In this document: positions 40,848 to 49,298 of the stretch, one piece after another
How positions within the stretch are numbered: the stretch's first letter is position 1
Layout: each line of letters opens with the position of its first letter
NCBI GenBank assembly: GCA_014650475.1
Contig: BMVA01000027.1
Coordinates: 1 to 64,000, forward strand
Source: Streptomyces albogriseolus
GTDB lineage: Bacteria; Actinomycetota; Actinomycetes; Streptomycetales; Streptomycetaceae
DNA: 64,000 nt
Direction: 5' to 3'
Notes under the pieces: model-generated
Databases searched by the model: none
What the model saw: only the letters and a program-made list of their open reading frames with translations
Told to the model about the DNA's origin: nothing
Translations under genes and position numbers: made by a program

Positions 40848-43013
40848 CTAGACCAACGTCCGGGCAAGATAGGGATTGGCTGTGGCTCGCACCGGCAGAC
40901 CAAGGGCTCCGTTGGCGACCGCCAGGGTCACCGCGTACGAGGCGACCGCACGGCGGACGTTGGGGGCGTCCAGGCTCGCTCCGGTGACGATGCGGTCCAG
41001 GTCGATGTACGCGGAGCGGACGACCTCCAGGCGTCGGTACACCTGCCAGTCCTTCTGCCAGTCGCGCGTGTATTCGGGCGGGAGGTTGCGTTCCCAGAGA
41101 CGGAACATGCGGTCCCGGATCTCCGGACGGGTCGGGGTGAGGTGCATGTGCCGGACCAGGTCGTACAGGGGGTCCCCGATCAATGCCATCTCCCAGTCGA
41201 TGATGGTCAGCCCCGCGGAGTCGTCCCGTCGCACCAGGTTCCACGGGTTGAGGTCGCCGTGCAGCAGGGACGATTCACGGTGGCTGACCTCCTGCCGGGA
41301 CAGGATCTGTCGCAGCCGCCCGGCGTCCGGGAGTCCCAGCTGCCGGGCAAGCTGCTGCGTCTTCCTGGGCAGCCCGTCGACGAGGCGGACCAGCTGCTCC
41401 TTGAGCCAGCCGTAGAAACCCGGCTCGCCCGCCGTCGGGTCGAGCTGCCTGTAGTCCACCTGGGCCAGAGCACAGAGCTGGTCCACCAGCCCATCGGCCT
41501 CCTGTGGCAGCAGGCCGTGCACGGGGTGGCTCGGGAGGCGGTCGATGTCCTCCGGCCCCATGTAGGTGTGGATCGCGAAGTGGTCGTTCGGACAGGTCTC
41601 GCCCAGCGCCAGAACCTTGGGCGCGTTCACGGCGACCTTCGCCTCCTCGATGCTGCGCAGCACGGCGTGCTCGCTGAGGAAGTGCGGTTCCCGCCGGGTG
41701 ACATCGGGCAGCCTGCGCCGTACGACGACCGGGTAGGGAACCCTCGGTACTCGCACTACGGTGTTGAGATGGGCTGTGCCCTTGAAGACGCGACTGGCCG
41801 GGGCTGCGCCCTCCACCGACAGGGCCTCGAGGACGGCCTGCTCGCCGAAGTCGTCCGGCAGCGGCAGGCGCCGGTCCGGGATCCATACGACGACCTGAGC
41901 GTCACGTACTCCGCGGGAGGTCAACCAGCGGAACAGCGCCCGCTCGATCTCCTTGGGTCCGGGCAGACTCCGCAGTCCGAGCGGTCGGGCGGCCGCCCGC
42001 AGCGCCCGCTCCACCTCCGCGGTCGCCTCGTCCAGGTTCTTCTGCGAATACGCCTGCTCGAGGGACTGCGCGGCCCGCATCACGTCCGGGAACACGGACT
42101 GCGCGCGCTCGAAGTCGACGTAGTGCTGGAGGTCCTTGGTCAGCCCGTTGACGGCCGCCGGGCGGATGCGACGCATGGCCTCTTCCCAGGCTCCGATCAC
42201 TTCGGACCACTGGTGATCCGGGTAGTGCATGCGCACCAAGTGGGTCGCCAGATCGTGGAGGGGGTCGCCGTAGGTTGCCAGCTCCCAGTCGACGCAGATG
42301 AGAGGGAGGGAGCCGCCGTAGGAGACGATCACGTTGTCGCGGTGCAGGTCGGCGTGGAGCAGACTGTACGGCCGCCGCGCCATGACAGGAGTGCGCTCGG
42401 CGAGCCGGGTCAGGGCGTCCTCCGGGATGCCCAGCGCCGCGAACAGTCCGCCGAAAGCAGCCCAATTGGACCGGCGGATCTGCCGGTCCGCGAAATGGGC
42501 GAGCGTGCGCAGGAAGGCCTGACTGTCGGTGTCGTTGCTCGGCCAGCACGAAGGCAGGGCAGGCAAAGTACTGCGCCTGACCTGTGCCATTTGCGCGAGC
42601 AGGACCGCCAGAGCATGGATGACCAACGTGTCGAGAGGCTTGCCGTTCCCACAGATGCTGGAGAGGGGTACGCCTTCCACATAGCTGTGGACGGTGAAGC
42701 CCGGCCCCTTGGCGATGCACTGTGGTGCCTGTGGCAGCACGCCTTTGACCGCCTCGAGGATTTCGTCCTCGTTGTCCCAGGTTCTGATCACCACGGACAG
42801 CGCGTCCGTTCGTCGGACGCGTACCGTCACCGGTGTCCCCGGATCCCGGCCCAGCAGTCGCGCCTCCGGCTCTTCCAAAGCCAGCACGTAATTCTGATTG
42901 TGGTGGCCGCTGGTGGCCATACCGCAGCCGGTGGCACGCGTCACCAAGTCTCGTAGCCGCTCATCCGTCGTGGGCACCCCGAGGGCCGGTCGGGGAAGGG
43001 GTGGTGCACCCAC
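40848..43013 (-). CDS. Tandem APH/choline-kinase-like phosphotransferase
   Basis: 721 residues containing two aminoglycoside-phosphotransferase-type kinase domains. Domain 1 (about 20-320) has catalytic LLHADLHRDNVIV (near 218) and the metal Asp in ICVDWELATYGDPLHD. Domain 2 (about 350-715) has SLLHGDLNPWNLV (near 584) and IIDWEMALIGDPLYD. Both catalytic cores look intact. Typical APH proteins have one domain of about 280 residues, so this is an internal duplication or fusion. The substrate may be a small alcohol, sugar or lipid headgroup. GTG 43013 follows ACGGAGCGGCCA; a much longer frame continues to 44150 but lies over the GntR gene. Confidence 0.78.
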   Translation of the reverse strand: MGAPPLPRPALGVPTTDERLRDLVTRATGCGMATSGHHNQNYVLALEEPEARLLGRDPGTPVTVRVRRTDALSVVIRTWDNEDEILEAVKGVLPQAPQCIAKGPGFTVHSYVEGVPLSSICGNGKPLDTLVIHALAVLLAQMAQVRRSTLPALPSCWPSNDTDSQAFLRTLAHFADRQIRRSNWAAFGGLFAALGIPEDALTRLAERTPVMARRPYSLLHADLHRDNVIVSYGGSLPLICVDWELATYGDPLHDLATHLVRMHYPDHQWSEVIGAWEEAMRRIRPAAVNGLTKDLQHYVDFERAQSVFPDVMRAAQSLEQAYSQKNLDEATAEVERALRAAARPLGLRSLPGPKEIERALFRWLTSRGVRDAQVVVWIPDRRLPLPDDFGEQAVLEALSVEGAAPASRVFKGTAHLNTVVRVPRVPYPVVVRRRLPDVTRREPHFLSEHAVLRSIEEAKVAVNAPKVLALGETCPNDHFAIHTYMGPEDIDRLPSHPVHGLLPQEADGLVDQLCALAQVDYRQLDPTAGEPGFYGWLKEQLVRLVDGLPRKTQQLARQLGLPDAGRLRQILSRQEVSHRESSLLHGDLNPWNLVRRDDSAGLTIIDWEMALIGDPLYDLVRHMHLTPTRPEIRDRMFRLWERNLPPEYTRDWQKDWQVYRRLEVVRSAYIDLDRIVTGASLDAPNVRRAVASYAVTLAVANGALGLPVRATANPYLARTLV

Positions 43014-43228
43014 TGGCCGCTCCGTGAGGTACGAGGGAGACACAAATGACGGTAGGCATGCGGCCTCCGTTTGCGCACGCGGAGAACCACTTGCCGTATG
43101 GCGTCGGGCGGGGGTGTCACCCCAGTGCCCGAAGGCACGGAGGCCCGTTCCAGTCGCTGATGTGCTCCCTGGTACGAACGGGGGAAGGGCTTTGCTCCAT
43201 CGGTGGCCGGAATCGTACAGCACTTTCG

Positions 43229-44104
43229 TCACGCGGAGAGGTGGTTCCAAACCGAGTCGAACCACTGGTGCATGCTGTCCACGAACACGGTTCCGGGCGC
43301 TCCCGGATCGGCTGGGTCCTTGACGTGATGAGTGAGCGTGGCTCCCAGGCCCAGCACGTCCAGAGCGGTCACTACCTCGCCGTCCTCCAACTCCAACGGC
43401 CGCTCGATGACCTCGTACACGCCATGCAGTGCCTCGACCGCATTGAACAAGTACAGCTTGAAGGTCGGCGTGAGGGGGGCGTGCCGTACGTGGACATCGA
43501 CGGACGGGACCAGTCCCTCGGTCTGCAGGTCCCTGAGCGCGCCGACGAGAGAAGCAGTGTGCGTCTCGGTGATGAGGCGCAGCCGGGTCCGCATGCGGGA
43601 GTCGTCCGGGTCCTCCTTCACCCGCGGATACGGCAGCGGAAGTGACGGGTCCGGAAGGAGCATACGGAGCGTGATGCGCTGGGGCGAGATGAAGCCACCG
43701 CGGATGCGCTCCGACTGGAGCCGGATGTGGGCGTCGAGGGACTCCGAGGTCAGCGTGTAGACGTCGAGCGTGACCTCCGGCTGCTCGAAGGCCTCGCTGA
43801 TGAAGGGCGCCAGCGTCACCTGGCCGCGCACGCGCGTCGCCTTGGCCGTCGACGACTGGATGCGCTGCACCTTGACGACCCGCGAGCCGCTGCCGCGCCG
43901 CGACTCGATCCACCCCTCGTTCACCAGCTCCCGCAGCGCCCGCTGCACCGTGTCGCGGGAGACGCCCAGCTCCACGGCGAGGGCGCGCTGCGCCGGCAGG
44001 AAGGAGTGCAGGGGGTAGACGTGACCTATCCGCGCCCGCAACTCGTCGGCGACCCGCTGGGCCTCCCGCCCGCCGCCGCCTGACTCGCCACCCCGACCGG
44101 CCAC
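43229..44104 (-). CDS. GntR-type regulator 1 with shared uncharacterised C-terminal domain
   Basis: 291 residues. The winged helix at 13-80 includes AQRALAVELGVSRDTVQRAL. The C-terminal domain (about 100-290) has ISEAFEQPEVTLDVYTL, ITLRMLLPDPSLPLPYP, FKLYLFNAVEALHGVYEV and DSMHQWFDSVWNHLSA. It is neither UTRA nor FCD, and it recurs in GntR-2, GntR-3 and the membrane protein at 39891. GTG 44104 is chosen because a TACGTT -10 ends 6 bp upstream, as for the leaderless paralogues; GTG 44131 or TTG 44152 remain possible. Codirectional with the tandem kinase. Confidence 0.75.
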   Translation of the reverse strand: MAGRGGESGGGGREAQRVADELRARIGHVYPLHSFLPAQRALAVELGVSRDTVQRALRELVNEGWIESRRGSGSRVVKVQRIQSSTAKATRVRGQVTLAPFISEAFEQPEVTLDVYTLTSESLDAHIRLQSERIRGGFISPQRITLRMLLPDPSLPLPYPRVKEDPDDSRMRTRLRLITETHTASLVGALRDLQTEGLVPSVDVHVRHAPLTPTFKLYLFNAVEALHGVYEVIERPLELEDGEVVTALDVLGLGATLTHHVKDPADPGAPGTVFVDSMHQWFDSVWNHLSA

Positions 44105-44169
44105 GACCGGAACGTACCGCTTTCGGTCCACCGGCAAACCAACCGTCCACAACTCCCGTACTGACGCGA

Positions 44170-44234
44170 CCGGTTGGTTAAGGGATCAACCGGTCAGGGC
44201 AGACAACCCTCAGGCCAAACGGTCCAATTGGACC
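44170..44234. promoter_or_regulatory. Palindromes between GntR-1 and mini-membrane protein 1
   Basis: GACCGGTTG / CAACCGGTC arms with 10-bp spacing at about 44168-44195, and a perfect 14-bp palindrome GGTCCAATTGGACC at 44221-44234. They sit between the divergent genes and are probable GntR sites. Confidence 0.5.
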
Positions 44235-44278
44235 GAGAGTTGCGTACTGGCGGAAAGTGGAGGGGAGATGGTCGGCTC

Positions 44279-44461
44279 ATGTACCGCCTTCAGTTGATCA
44301 CAGCGTTCGGCGAGCTGCTGGTGAGCCTGCTGGCCGAGACCCGGCTGGGTGTGCTCGGCCTGCTCCTGCTCCTCCTCGTCGGCGTGGGGATACGCGCCCG
44401 CCGGGAGGGCCTCGCCGTCGGGGCGGCCGTGCTGCTCACCACGCTGATGATTCAGGCCTGA
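44279..44461 (+). CDS. Mini-membrane protein 1 of the GntR cluster
   Basis: 60 residues with two hydrophobic helices (TRLGVLGLLLLLLVGVGIRA; LAVGAAVLLTTLMIQA) separated by a basic turn RARREG. It resembles the proteins at 46308 and 47647: an acidic residue and Leu-rich helix early, then G-x-x-G and VGI-x-A-(R/N). Each is divergent from one GntR gene. Its last 10 bases overlap the convergent HAD gene. Unknown function; possibly the output whose dosage the regulator controls. Confidence 0.6.
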   Translation: MYRLQLITAFGELLVSLLAETRLGVLGLLLLLLVGVGIRARREGLAVGAAVLLTTLMIQA

Positions 44462-45207
44462 CCGGCCTCCCGCACGCACTGCAGCACCGGCTCCAGCGAG
44501 TCCACGACGAACCCCGCCCCCGCCTCCCTCAGCAGCTTGTTCTTCCGCTCGTTCCGCGCGTACCCCAGGAACGGGACCCCCGCCGCCCGCGCCGCCTGGA
44601 AGTCGGACGGCGTGTCCCCGATCATCAGGGCCGTCGGCGGGGCGGCGCCCATCGCGTTCAGCGCCCGGTGGATGCAGTGCGGATGCGGCTTCAGGTACCG
44701 CAGTTCCTGGGTACGGCCGTAGATGTGCGGGGCGAAGCACGGCAGCAGGCCCCGGGACGTCAGGTACTCCCGCACCACCCGCGGCGAGTTGTTCGTGGTG
44801 ACGGCCAGGCGGGCGCCCACCGCGGTCCAGGTGCGGACCAGCGGATCGGCGTACGGCGTCGGCCTCGCCGAGCCCGCGGCTCTCAGCTCCTCCTGGGTGA
44901 GACGTTCCTCGAGCTCCGCGACGAGGTCGCTGCCGGGGTGCCGGCGGTCCACGGCGCGCAGGACGACGTGCGGGTCGAGGGACTCGCGCTCGGACTCGTC
45001 GAGCAGCCCGCGCAGCCCCTGCCCCTCCAGCCAGTCCACCAGGTCCCGGGCCACCCGCTCGGCGGAGTGGCCCGCGAAGAGCCGGCAGACGGGACCGTCG
45101 AAGTCCCACAGCACGACTCGGGCGCCTTCGATCAGGTTCCGCAAGTCCTCCGGTTCCGTCTCGGTCCCGGTGGTCACCGATTCAGTCTGCTGCGTCTCAG
45201 AAGTCAC
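44452..45207 (-). CDS. HAD-family hydrolase (phosphatase-like)
   Basis: 251 residues. HAD motifs in order: VVLWDFDGPV (nucleophile Asp and acid/base Asp), LAVTTNNS (motif II Thr), LRYLKPHPHCI (motif III Lys) and MIGDTPSDFQAARAAG (motif IV). Typical of phosphoglycolate-phosphatase-like enzymes. GTG 45207 shares its first base with the TAG stop of GntR-2, so the two are cotranslated. With a kinase-like protein nearby, a phosphorylated small molecule may be the cluster's substrate or signal (inference). Confidence 0.85.
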   Translation of the reverse strand: MTSETQQTESVTTGTETEPEDLRNLIEGARVVLWDFDGPVCRLFAGHSAERVARDLVDWLEGQGLRGLLDESERESLDPHVVLRAVDRRHPGSDLVAELEERLTQEELRAAGSARPTPYADPLVRTWTAVGARLAVTTNNSPRVVREYLTSRGLLPCFAPHIYGRTQELRYLKPHPHCIHRALNAMGAAPPTALMIGDTPSDFQAARAAGVPFLGYARNERKNKLLREAGAGFVVDSLEPVLQCVREAGQA

Positions 45208-46085
45208 TAGGAGAGTGTCAGGTCCGTCGTGATGGTTTCCCAGAGGGCGTCGAACCACTTCTGGGATTCCTCCACGAACGCCTGGTCCCGCCGGCCCGCC
45301 CGCTTGGCGAAGGAGAAGAGGAGGGAGGCGGAGCCGAGGGCGTCGTACATCTCCAGGGTCTGGCTCTCCCACTCCTCCTCGCGCCGGGTCAGCATGTAGT
45401 AGCCGATCAGCGCCTCCTCGCCGTTGAGCAGGTACAGCTTCACCGGCGGGGTGAAGGGCAGCGCCCGGAAGGACACGTGCACGTCGATGCCGTGCGTGGC
45501 GCGCAGCGCCTGGAGGTTGTGCTGGAGCACGCGGGCCTGGGAGTTGCGCTGGGCCAGCCAGCGCTCGTGCACCGGGTCCTCCTCGCCCGCGTCGCGGCCG
45601 TCGACCGGCACGGGGAAGGCGAGGTTGATGCGCCGGGACGGCAGCATGATGCGGACGTCGATCGCCTCGGGCCGGATGCGGCCCTCGTGGATGTGCCGGA
45701 CCGGTTCGCCGACCGCCAGCATGAAGCTCTCCGCGGTGAGGCACACGGCGTCGATCCGCACCCGGGGCGTGGAGAACGCCTCCGTCAGCCGGGGCGCCAG
45801 TCCCACCATCGTCGACTGGGGCTCCTCCCGCGCCGGTGCGGGCGCGGCGATCCGGGGCGGGCTGCCCTTGCTGACGTTGCTGAGGAGTCCGTCGTCCTGG
45901 AGGGCGCGCAGGGCCTGGCGGACGGTGCCGCGCTCCACGCCGAACTCCTCGGCCAGCTCGGCCTGCGTGGGCAGCCGGTCGCCCGCCTTCAGTTCACCCC
46001 CGCGGATGCGTTCCCGCAGGATGTCGGCGATCTCCTGGGCCGAGAGCCTGCTGCTGCCGTTCACTGACACGTTCTCCTGGGCCAC
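45207..46085 (-). CDS. GntR-type regulator 2 with shared C-terminal domain
   Basis: 292 residues. Winged helix: AQEIADILRERIRGGELKAG and LAEEFGVERGTVRQALRALQ. C-terminal domain: LTEAFSTPRVRIDAVCLTAE, IDVRIMLPSRRINLAFPVPV, VKLYLLNGEEALIGYYMLTR, EESQKWFDALWETI. GTG 46085 is preferred: a TGTAGC -10 lies 8 bp upstream with no ribosome site, as in the paralogue GntR-3, so the mRNA is probably leaderless. Operon with the HAD gene and divergent from mini-membrane protein 2. Confidence 0.78.
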   Translation of the reverse strand: MAQENVSVNGSSRLSAQEIADILRERIRGGELKAGDRLPTQAELAEEFGVERGTVRQALRALQDDGLLSNVSKGSPPRIAAPAPAREEPQSTMVGLAPRLTEAFSTPRVRIDAVCLTAESFMLAVGEPVRHIHEGRIRPEAIDVRIMLPSRRINLAFPVPVDGRDAGEEDPVHERWLAQRNSQARVLQHNLQALRATHGIDVHVSFRALPFTPPVKLYLLNGEEALIGYYMLTRREEEWESQTLEMYDALGSASLLFSFAKRAGRRDQAFVEESQKWFDALWETITTDLTLS

Positions 46086-46172
46086 GACCAAACGCTACAA
46101 CTTTGATCCATCTAACGGCAGTTGTTTGAAAGTTGTTTATGAGTAGGAGCCAAGTGGGGACAACTCAAGTGG

Positions 46173-46187
46173 AGTTGGTCGCCAACT
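46173..46187. promoter_or_regulatory. Palindrome AGTTGG-TCG-CCAACT (GntR-2 intergenic)
   Basis: Perfect 6-bp arms. It is equivalent in position and sequence to 47553-47567 in the paralogous module; the flanking CCAAGTGG ... AACT context is also shared. Likely GntR operator. Confidence 0.6.
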
Positions 46188-46307
46188 TGGCGGAGTTGGC
46201 GGAAGTTAGCGTTCCGCTCATCCGGCCGCCGGCCGCCGGCCGTCACCGCCACCGGGCCGCCCGCACCACCGCCCCGTTCCACCGTCTCTGCCCGAAGGGG
46301 GTCCACC

Positions 46308-46496
46308 ATGCCCGTCATCGCCCTGATCTCCGCCGTCGTCGTCGTCACCGTCGAGCAGCTCGTCCAGTGGAGGTACGGCGCGGCCGGCCTCCTCGGCCTG
46401 CTGCTGGTCACCGTGGGCATCCACGCGAACCGGCCGGGCGTCAGCTCCGCCGGAGCGGTGCTGCTGGCGCTGCTCGTGGCCCGCCCCGCCCTGTGA
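46308..46496 (+). CDS. Mini-membrane protein 2 of the GntR cluster
   Basis: 62 residues, two hydrophobic helices joined by a short polar turn. It shares EQLVQW(R/K)YG, VTVGI-x-A and a GAVLL end with mini-membrane protein 3 (47647) and more weakly with protein 1. Strong ribosome site AAGGGGGTCCACC before ATG 46308. Divergent from GntR-2. Confidence 0.65.
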   Translation: MPVIALISAVVVVTVEQLVQWRYGAAGLLGLLLVTVGIHANRPGVSSAGAVLLALLVARPAL

Positions 46497-46556
46497 CCGG
46501 GCCGCCCCGGCCGCCACGGGACCGTGGACGGCCCGACCCGACCCCTGTGGGAGACG

Positions 46557-47465
46557 TCAGTTCGTGAGCTCCAGCTCCGAACTGATCGTCTCCCACAGTG
46601 CGTTGAACCACAGATGGGACTGCTCCACGAAGGTCGTGTCGCGCAGGCCGGCGCCCTGCTCGAAGGCGAACAGCATCGACCGTACGCCCTGCGCGTCGTA
46701 GGTCGGCAGGCTCTCCTGGCCGATCAGCGCCTCGCTGCGGGTCACCGTGTAGTAGGCGAACAGCGCCTCGGCGTGGTTGAGCAGATACAGCTTCACCGGC
46801 GGGGTGAAGGGCAGCGCCCGGAAGGTCACGCGCACGTCGATCCCGTGCGTCGCGCGCAGGGCGAGCAGGTTGTGGCGGAGCACCTGGCCCTGGGCGTTGC
46901 GCTGGGCCAGCCAGCGCCCGTGCACCGGGTCGTCGTCCCCCTGCCGCCCGCCGACCGGCACCGGGAAGGCCAGGTCGATGCTCCGGCTGGGCAGCAGCAC
47001 GCGGACGTCGACCTTGGCCGGTTTCAGTCGCCCCGCGTAGATCTGCCGCAGCGGTTCTCCGATGGCGAGGGTGAGGGACACGGCGGTGAGGCAGACCGCG
47101 TCGATCTCCACGTGCTCCGCCTCGAAGGCGGAGGCTATCCGGGGTGCGAGCGCCACCGTGGTGGGCAGCGGCGGTGCCGCGGGGCCCATCGGGGCACGGT
47201 CGGCCCGGTCCGCGACGGTCGCGGGCGCCCCTTTGGAGATGTTCGTCAGCAGATGCTCCGACTGCAGGATGCGCAACGCGCCCCGCACGGCCTGCCGTTC
47301 GACGCCGAACTCGGCGGCCAGCTGCGCCTGTGTGGGCATGCGCTGGCCCGGCCGCAGCACTCCGGACCGGATCCGGGCGCGCAGCTCGTCGGCCACCTCA
47401 CGATGCGTCCGCTGTGGCCGCTGTGGCTTCTTCCGTCCATTGACGGAGGCGTGTTCCGGCTCCAC
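46557..47465 (-). CDS. GntR-type regulator 3 with shared C-terminal domain
   Basis: 302 residues, paralogue of GntR-2. Winged helix: REVADELRARIRSGVLRPGQ, LAAEFGVERQAVRGALRILQ. C-terminal domain: IASAFEAEHVEIDAVCLTAV, VDVRVLLPSRSIDLAFPVPV, VKLYLLNHAEALFAYYTVTR, EQSHLWFNALWETI. GTG 47465 is preceded by TGTAGT at 8-bp spacing and no ribosome site, so leaderless translation is likely. It stands alone on its strand and is divergent from mini-membrane protein 3. Confidence 0.78.
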   Translation of the reverse strand: MEPEHASVNGRKKPQRPQRTHREVADELRARIRSGVLRPGQRMPTQAQLAAEFGVERQAVRGALRILQSEHLLTNISKGAPATVADRADRAPMGPAAPPLPTTVALAPRIASAFEAEHVEIDAVCLTAVSLTLAIGEPLRQIYAGRLKPAKVDVRVLLPSRSIDLAFPVPVGGRQGDDDPVHGRWLAQRNAQGQVLRHNLLALRATHGIDVRVTFRALPFTPPVKLYLLNHAEALFAYYTVTRSEALIGQESLPTYDAQGVRSMLFAFEQGAGLRDTTFVEQSHLWFNALWETISSELELTN

Positions 47466-47552
47466 GGCCAAACACTACAACTTCTCGCCATCTTGCGGCA
47501 GTTCAACGAAGGGTGGTTATAGGACTCTTCCAAGTGGAGATAACTAAGAACA

Positions 47553-47567
47553 AGTTGGTCACCAACT
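47553..47567. promoter_or_regulatory. Palindrome AGTTGGT-C-ACCAACT (GntR-3 intergenic)
   Basis: Perfect 7-bp arms about one central base; paralogous to the 46173-46187 site. Confidence 0.6.
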
Positions 47568-47646
47568 CGCCAAACCTGGCAGACCCACACAGGGGTTGGC
47601 TCACCAGGAGGGCGGCGGGGAGGCCACCGGACAAAGGGGGACCGCC

Positions 47647-47832
47647 ATGCCGCTCATCGCCGTCGTCGTCGCCGCCCTGGCCATCGGGTTCGAGCAGCTC
47701 GTCCAGTGGAAGTACGGCCCGATGGGGATCATCGCCTTCGTCGCCCTCACGGTGGGCATCAAGGCGCGCAACACCGTGATCAGCGGCATCGGCGCGGTCA
47801 TCCTCGTGATGCTGTTCGCCCAGTCCGGCTGA
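47647..47832 (+). CDS. Mini-membrane protein 3 of the GntR cluster
   Basis: 61 residues, paralogue of the 46308 protein: FEQLVQWKYGPMGIIAFVAL followed by TVGIKARNTV and a second hydrophobic helix. ATG 47647 follows AAAGGGGGACCGCC. Divergent from GntR-3. A single copy of the Glu-Gln-Leu-Val-Gln-Trp motif precedes the membrane helix in both proteins. Confidence 0.65.
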   Translation: MPLIAVVVAALAIGFEQLVQWKYGPMGIIAFVALTVGIKARNTVISGIGAVILVMLFAQSG

Positions 47833-47982
47833 CGGCACTCCGCACGGACCGCCGGCCGGGTTCCCTTCCGGAGGGGAGCCGGGAGCCCGCCGACGGGCAC
47901 CACCACAACCACAACTGAACAGCTCGCTACGGATGCACCGACGCCCACCCGTCACCGGCGGAAGGAGCAAGCGACAGCGCAC

Positions 47983-49239
47983 TCAGAAGATGTCCGGGCA
48001 CCACGGTCGCCTGGACGTACGCAGCAGGGCGTCGGCCTGACGGGCGGCGCCCGCTCGTTCTTCCCGGACCCGGCCCAGCGCCGCGAGCCGCACCGCCGAC
48101 TCGTCCCCGAGCCACAGCGTCGCCAGATCCGCGACGTCCAGGGAGAGATCCGGGTGCCCGGCCGTCGGCGCACAGGTCCCGGCGCCGTCCGCCGACGCCT
48201 CCAGCCGGTACCGCCCGCCGGTCAGCCCGCTCGCGTCGGCCACCTCCAGCACCAGCGATCCCGCCGTCCCGTACGTCCGCGCCTCCAGCGCCCGGACGAC
48301 GTCCAGGACGCGCACCCACAGGAAGTCGGCCTGCGTCGTGACGGCGGCGGCGCGCGGGTCGGGCAGGAAGTGCGGAAGCAGGTCGTCCGGGGCGCGGTAG
48401 CCGGTCCTGACGGCGACCACCCAGTCGATCGAGCACAGGTACCGCCACAGCGCCCGCTCGGCGGCGGGGGTCACCCCGGTCAGCCACTTCACCTTGGCGG
48501 TGTTCAAAGGCTGCTTGGCGTCGCCCCACCGGTCGTCCGTGGTGTAGGCGGCCATGCCCGCGACCTCGCCGTCGGCCGAGCGGTACACCGCGAAGAACGG
48601 CTCGTGGAACCCCGGCAGGAAGCGCACGGCGCCGGTGGTGAGCTGCCACCACAACTCGTCGCGGCTCACCGCGCCCGGCTGGGACCGGCGCAGCCGCTCG
48701 TGCAGCTCGGGACCGAGCTTGCGGACGTCCTCGGCGTCCACCAGATCGATCCGGCCGCCGTCCTCCGGGCCCGCCCAGCGGGGGTCGAGCCCGGCGCGCG
48801 GCACGTCGATCGTCCACTCGGTGGCCCAGGTGGCTGGGCCGAAGCCGTACCGCCCGTAGATCGGGTACTCGGCGGCGATCAGGGTGGCGACGACGTCCCC
48901 GCGCTCCTTCGCCGCCGCCAGGTCCTGCGCCATCATCCGGGTCAGCAGCCCGCGCCTGCGGTGGGTCGGGGAGACGGTGACGTTGGTGACCGCGTCGGCC
49001 GGCACGACCGCCCCGCCGACCACCGTGAGCTCCTGCGCGAAGGAGCGGAAGGTGGCGACGCACCGCCCGTCGTCGAAGGCGCCCACCGTGCGGCCGGGCG
49101 TGAACTGCGCCCGGCGCGCCTCGAGATACTCCTCGCTCGTGGTCGGCTCCCGCAGGAACCCGATGTTCATGGCCCGGCTCCAGTCGGCGAACTCGGATTC
49201 GTCGATGGGGCGTACGTCGATGTCGGCACGGGAGGTCAT
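47983..49239 (-). CDS. Eis-like GNAT N-acetyltransferase
   Basis: 418 residues, three-part Eis layout: an N-terminal GNAT domain with [20 protein letters not shown] (acetyl-CoA loop) and [20 protein letters not shown], a second GNAT-like domain, and a sterol-carrier-protein-like C-terminus ([20 protein letters not shown], then [14 protein letters not shown]). The terminal carboxylate of F418 is catalytic in Eis, and this protein also ends in Phe. Eis enzymes acetylate many amine sites on aminoglycosides or peptides. Start ATG 49239; the longer frame has no support. Confidence 0.88.
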   Translation of the reverse strand: MTSRADIDVRPIDESEFADWSRAMNIGFLREPTTSEEYLEARRAQFTPGRTVGAFDDGRCVATFRSFAQELTVVGGAVVPADAVTNVTVSPTHRRRGLLTRMMAQDLAAAKERGDVVATLIAAEYPIYGRYGFGPATWATEWTIDVPRAGLDPRWAGPEDGGRIDLVDAEDVRKLGPELHERLRRSQPGAVSRDELWWQLTTGAVRFLPGFHEPFFAVYRSADGEVAGMAAYTTDDRWGDAKQPLNTAKVKWLTGVTPAAERALWRYLCSIDWVVAVRTGYRAPDDLLPHFLPDPRAAAVTTQADFLWVRVLDVVRALEARTYGTAGSLVLEVADASGLTGGRYRLEASADGAGTCAPTAGHPDLSLDVADLATLWLGDESAVRLAALGRVREERAGAARQADALLRTSRRPWCPDIF

Positions 49240-49298
49240 GGGCCTCACGTTAGGTCGGCGCCCGGGCGGGTGTCGACGCGGTTTCCCCGCCCTCCGCG

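Noticed and set aside
43014-44150. N-terminal extension of the tandem kinase to 1100 residues
   Set aside because: The extra part lies over the GntR-1 gene in another frame and is Arg/Pro/Gly noise; the GTG at 43013 has its own ribosome site.
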